Shown one piece after another: positions 62,802-64,000 of a stretch of 64,000 nt of DNA. The translations under genes were made by a program, and so were the position numbers. Positions within the stretch are counted from its first letter, which is position 1. Each line of letters begins with the position of its first letter. Below the pieces are notes generated by a model. The model searched no databases, was not told the DNA's origin, and saw nothing but the letters and a program-made list of their open reading frames with translations. The DNA is from Chitinophagaceae bacterium (GTDB lineage Bacteria > Bacteroidota > Bacteroidia > Chitinophagales > Chitinophagaceae), in NCBI GenBank assembly GCA_016721725.1, contig JADKHN010000001.1:744001-808000 (forward strand). Reading direction: 5' to 3'.

Positions 62802-64000
62802 ATGATCCGCCTGTTTGCTTTTGCCTTGTCTGTTTGCAGTTTTTTTCAATTATCCGCACAGACCCTCTCCCTTGACCAGTTCAAAAACATGAAACCCCGC
62901 AGCATTGGTCCGGCGGGCATGAGCGGCAGGGTGACCGCCATCGACGCGCTCTATACCAATCCCGATCTGATCTACCTCGGTACCGCTTCGGGCGGGGTTT
63001 GGAAGACCGAGAATGCGGGTTCGACCTGGCAACCTGTTTTCGATGACCAGCCCATCCTGAATATCGGTTCGGTGGCAATCCAGCAAAGCAATCCATCGGT
63101 GGTATGGGTGGGCACCGGCGAAGGAAACCCCCGCAACTCCCTGAATATCGGTGGCGGCATCTACAAAACACTGGATGGCGGCAAGAACTGGAAAATGATG
63201 GGGCTTGAAAAGACCCGAAACATCCACCGCATCATCATCGATCCCAATAACCCCAATACCATTTACGCCGCTGCCATTGGCAATCCTTATGCCGAGCATC
63301 CCGAACGCGGCGTGTATAAATCGACCGACGGCGGAGAGAACTGGAACCTCATCCTCCACACCAATGATACCAGTGGATGCGCCGACCTCATCATGGACCC
63401 CTCCAACCCCAATAAACTGATGGCCGCCATGTGGCAGCACCGCCGTACGCCATACAGTTTCACCAGTGGCGGACCGGGCAGCGGACTGTATATCACTTAC
63501 GATGCCGGAAAGACCTGGAAGAAAATGGGCAAGGAGGAAGGGTTGCCCGATGGAAATTACGGCAGGATCGGATTGACGATCTCGTATAACGAACCGAAAC
63601 GTATCTATGCCCTGGTGGAAGCCACCAAAAACGGCCTTTACCGGACAGACGACGGTGGCTTCAAATGGGAACTCGTGAACAGCAATCCGGGCGACGTGAC
63701 CAACCGGCCGTTCTATTTCCAGGACATCCGGGTGGATCCGGGCAATGAGAACCGGCTCTACAACATCAACCAGGTCATCACCATGAGTGAGGATGGCGGA
63801 AAAACTTTCAGGTCGGTCATTCCCTATAGCGGCATCCACCCCGATCACCACGCTTTCTGGATCAATCCGCTGGACCCCAGTTTCATCCTGGATGGCAATG
63901 ACGGAGGCATTGGCATCAGTCGGGACCGCGGCCGTACCTGGAAATTCGATGAACAACTGCCGGTTGGACAATTCTATCACATCAATACAGATAACAAGAT
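62802..64000 (+). CDS. BNR/sortilin-like repeat protein, 5' part (runs off the window)
   Basis: A partial gene of 399 codons with no stop, read from ATG 62802. The signal peptide (MIRLFAFALSVCSFFQLSAQ) precedes the mature start LSLDQFKNMKPRSIGPAGMS. At least seven Asp-box-like repeats follow: GGVWKTENAGSTW, GGIYKTLDGGKNW, GVYKSTDGGENW, GLYITYDAGKTW, GLYRTDDGGFKW, VITMSEDGGKTF and IGISRDRGRTW. This is the VPS10/sortilin-type or WD40-like beta-propeller glycosyl-hydrolase-annotated family frequent in Bacteroidota. Function is unknown; it is secreted or outer-membrane linked. The rest lies beyond 64000. Confidence 0.9.
   Translation, partial: MIRLFAFALSVCSFFQLSAQTLSLDQFKNMKPRSIGPAGMSGRVTAIDALYTNPDLIYLGTASGGVWKTENAGSTWQPVFDDQPILNIGSVAIQQSNPSVVWVGTGEGNPRNSLNIGGGIYKTLDGGKNWKMMGLEKTRNIHRIIIDPNNPNTIYAAAIGNPYAEHPERGVYKSTDGGENWNLILHTNDTSGCADLIMDPSNPNKLMAAMWQHRRTPYSFTSGGPGSGLYITYDAGKTWKKMGKEEGLPDGNYGRIGLTISYNEPKRIYALVEATKNGLYRTDDGGFKWELVNSNPGDVTNRPFYFQDIRVDPGNENRLYNINQVITMSEDGGKTFRSVIPYSGIHPDHHAFWINPLDPSFILDGNDGGIGISRDRGRTWKFDEQLPVGQFYHINTDNK

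Noticed and set aside
62850..63980. 376-codon open frame on the minus strand near the window end
   Set aside because: Antisense to the BNR repeat protein, whose plus-strand translation has a signal peptide and regular Asp-box repeats.

Overview
The window is a gene-dense chromosomal stretch of a Bacteroidota bacterium, most likely from the Chitinophagaceae or a close relative. The evidence is family content (S46 dipeptidyl peptidase, GH3-type adenylating proteins, a TlpA-like protein with a DUF4369-type N-terminus, DUF3667, fasciclin lipoprotein, a rhomboid pair, a NadR-type kinase beside PnuC, DUF2490), the absence of useful Shine-Dalgarno sequences, and repeated matches to the Bacteroidota promoter -7 element TAnnTTTG just upstream of start codons. 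No rRNA, tRNA, CRISPR array, transposase or prophage was seen. The taxon is an inference from gene families; no marker phylogeny was possible.

Layout. 1-7.3 kb: phytase-like lipoprotein, SDR epimerase, a frameshifted steroid 5-alpha-reductase-type membrane protein, SixA phosphatase, GNAT, EamA exporter and recA. 7.3-7.8 kb is the only long non-coding gap and holds a candidate small structured RNA. 7.8-16 kb: PcrA/UvrD helicase, DUF3667, Nfu Fe-S scaffold, an M23 peptidase, an NAD-precursor salvage cassette (pnuC, a 59-residue membrane protein, NadR-type kinase), MtgA and a LysE exporter. Several heptamer tandem repeats cluster here. 16-28.8 kb: first GH3 protein, DPP7-type S46 peptidase, a phytanoyl-CoA dioxygenase, a small thiol/sulfur operon (YgaP-like membrane domain, OsmC, rhodanese), an EXPERA-like membrane protein with a Tat-exported amine oxidase, OsmC plus free-methionine sulfoxide reductase, an AlkA-type glycosylase, a two-domain fasciclin lipoprotein and cysS. 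29-41.9 kb: EEP hydrolase, a catalytically dead rhomboid next to a live one, rlmD, TlpA-like thioredoxin, a parvulin-type isomerase, metF, lptB, the second GH3 protein and fabG.

42-46.7 kb is an export operon: a small exported protein, an ABC half-transporter with a degenerate ATPase, an HlyD adaptor and a frameshifted TolC. 46.7-55.4 kb is the most coherent system: a dissolved-inorganic-carbon cassette on the minus strand (small exported protein, SulP transporter, beta-carbonic anhydrase, DabA, DabB, DUF2490 barrel), with a second beta-carbonic anhydrase divergently transcribed. A 13-base word is shared by the two promoter regions. The DUF2490 gene overlaps dabB by ATGA, which suggests an outer-membrane part to this uptake system.

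55.4-64 kb: enoyl-CoA hydratase, a self-cleaving S74 tail-fibre-type surface protein, PaaZ, adk, msrB, a DUF1566 protein and the 5' part of a BNR/sortilin-like repeat protein that runs off the window.

Quality caveat: three genes are each broken by exactly one missing base in an A or T homopolymer (2678, 34946, 46122). This looks more like uncorrected sequencing error than gene decay, so the true genome probably has these genes intact.
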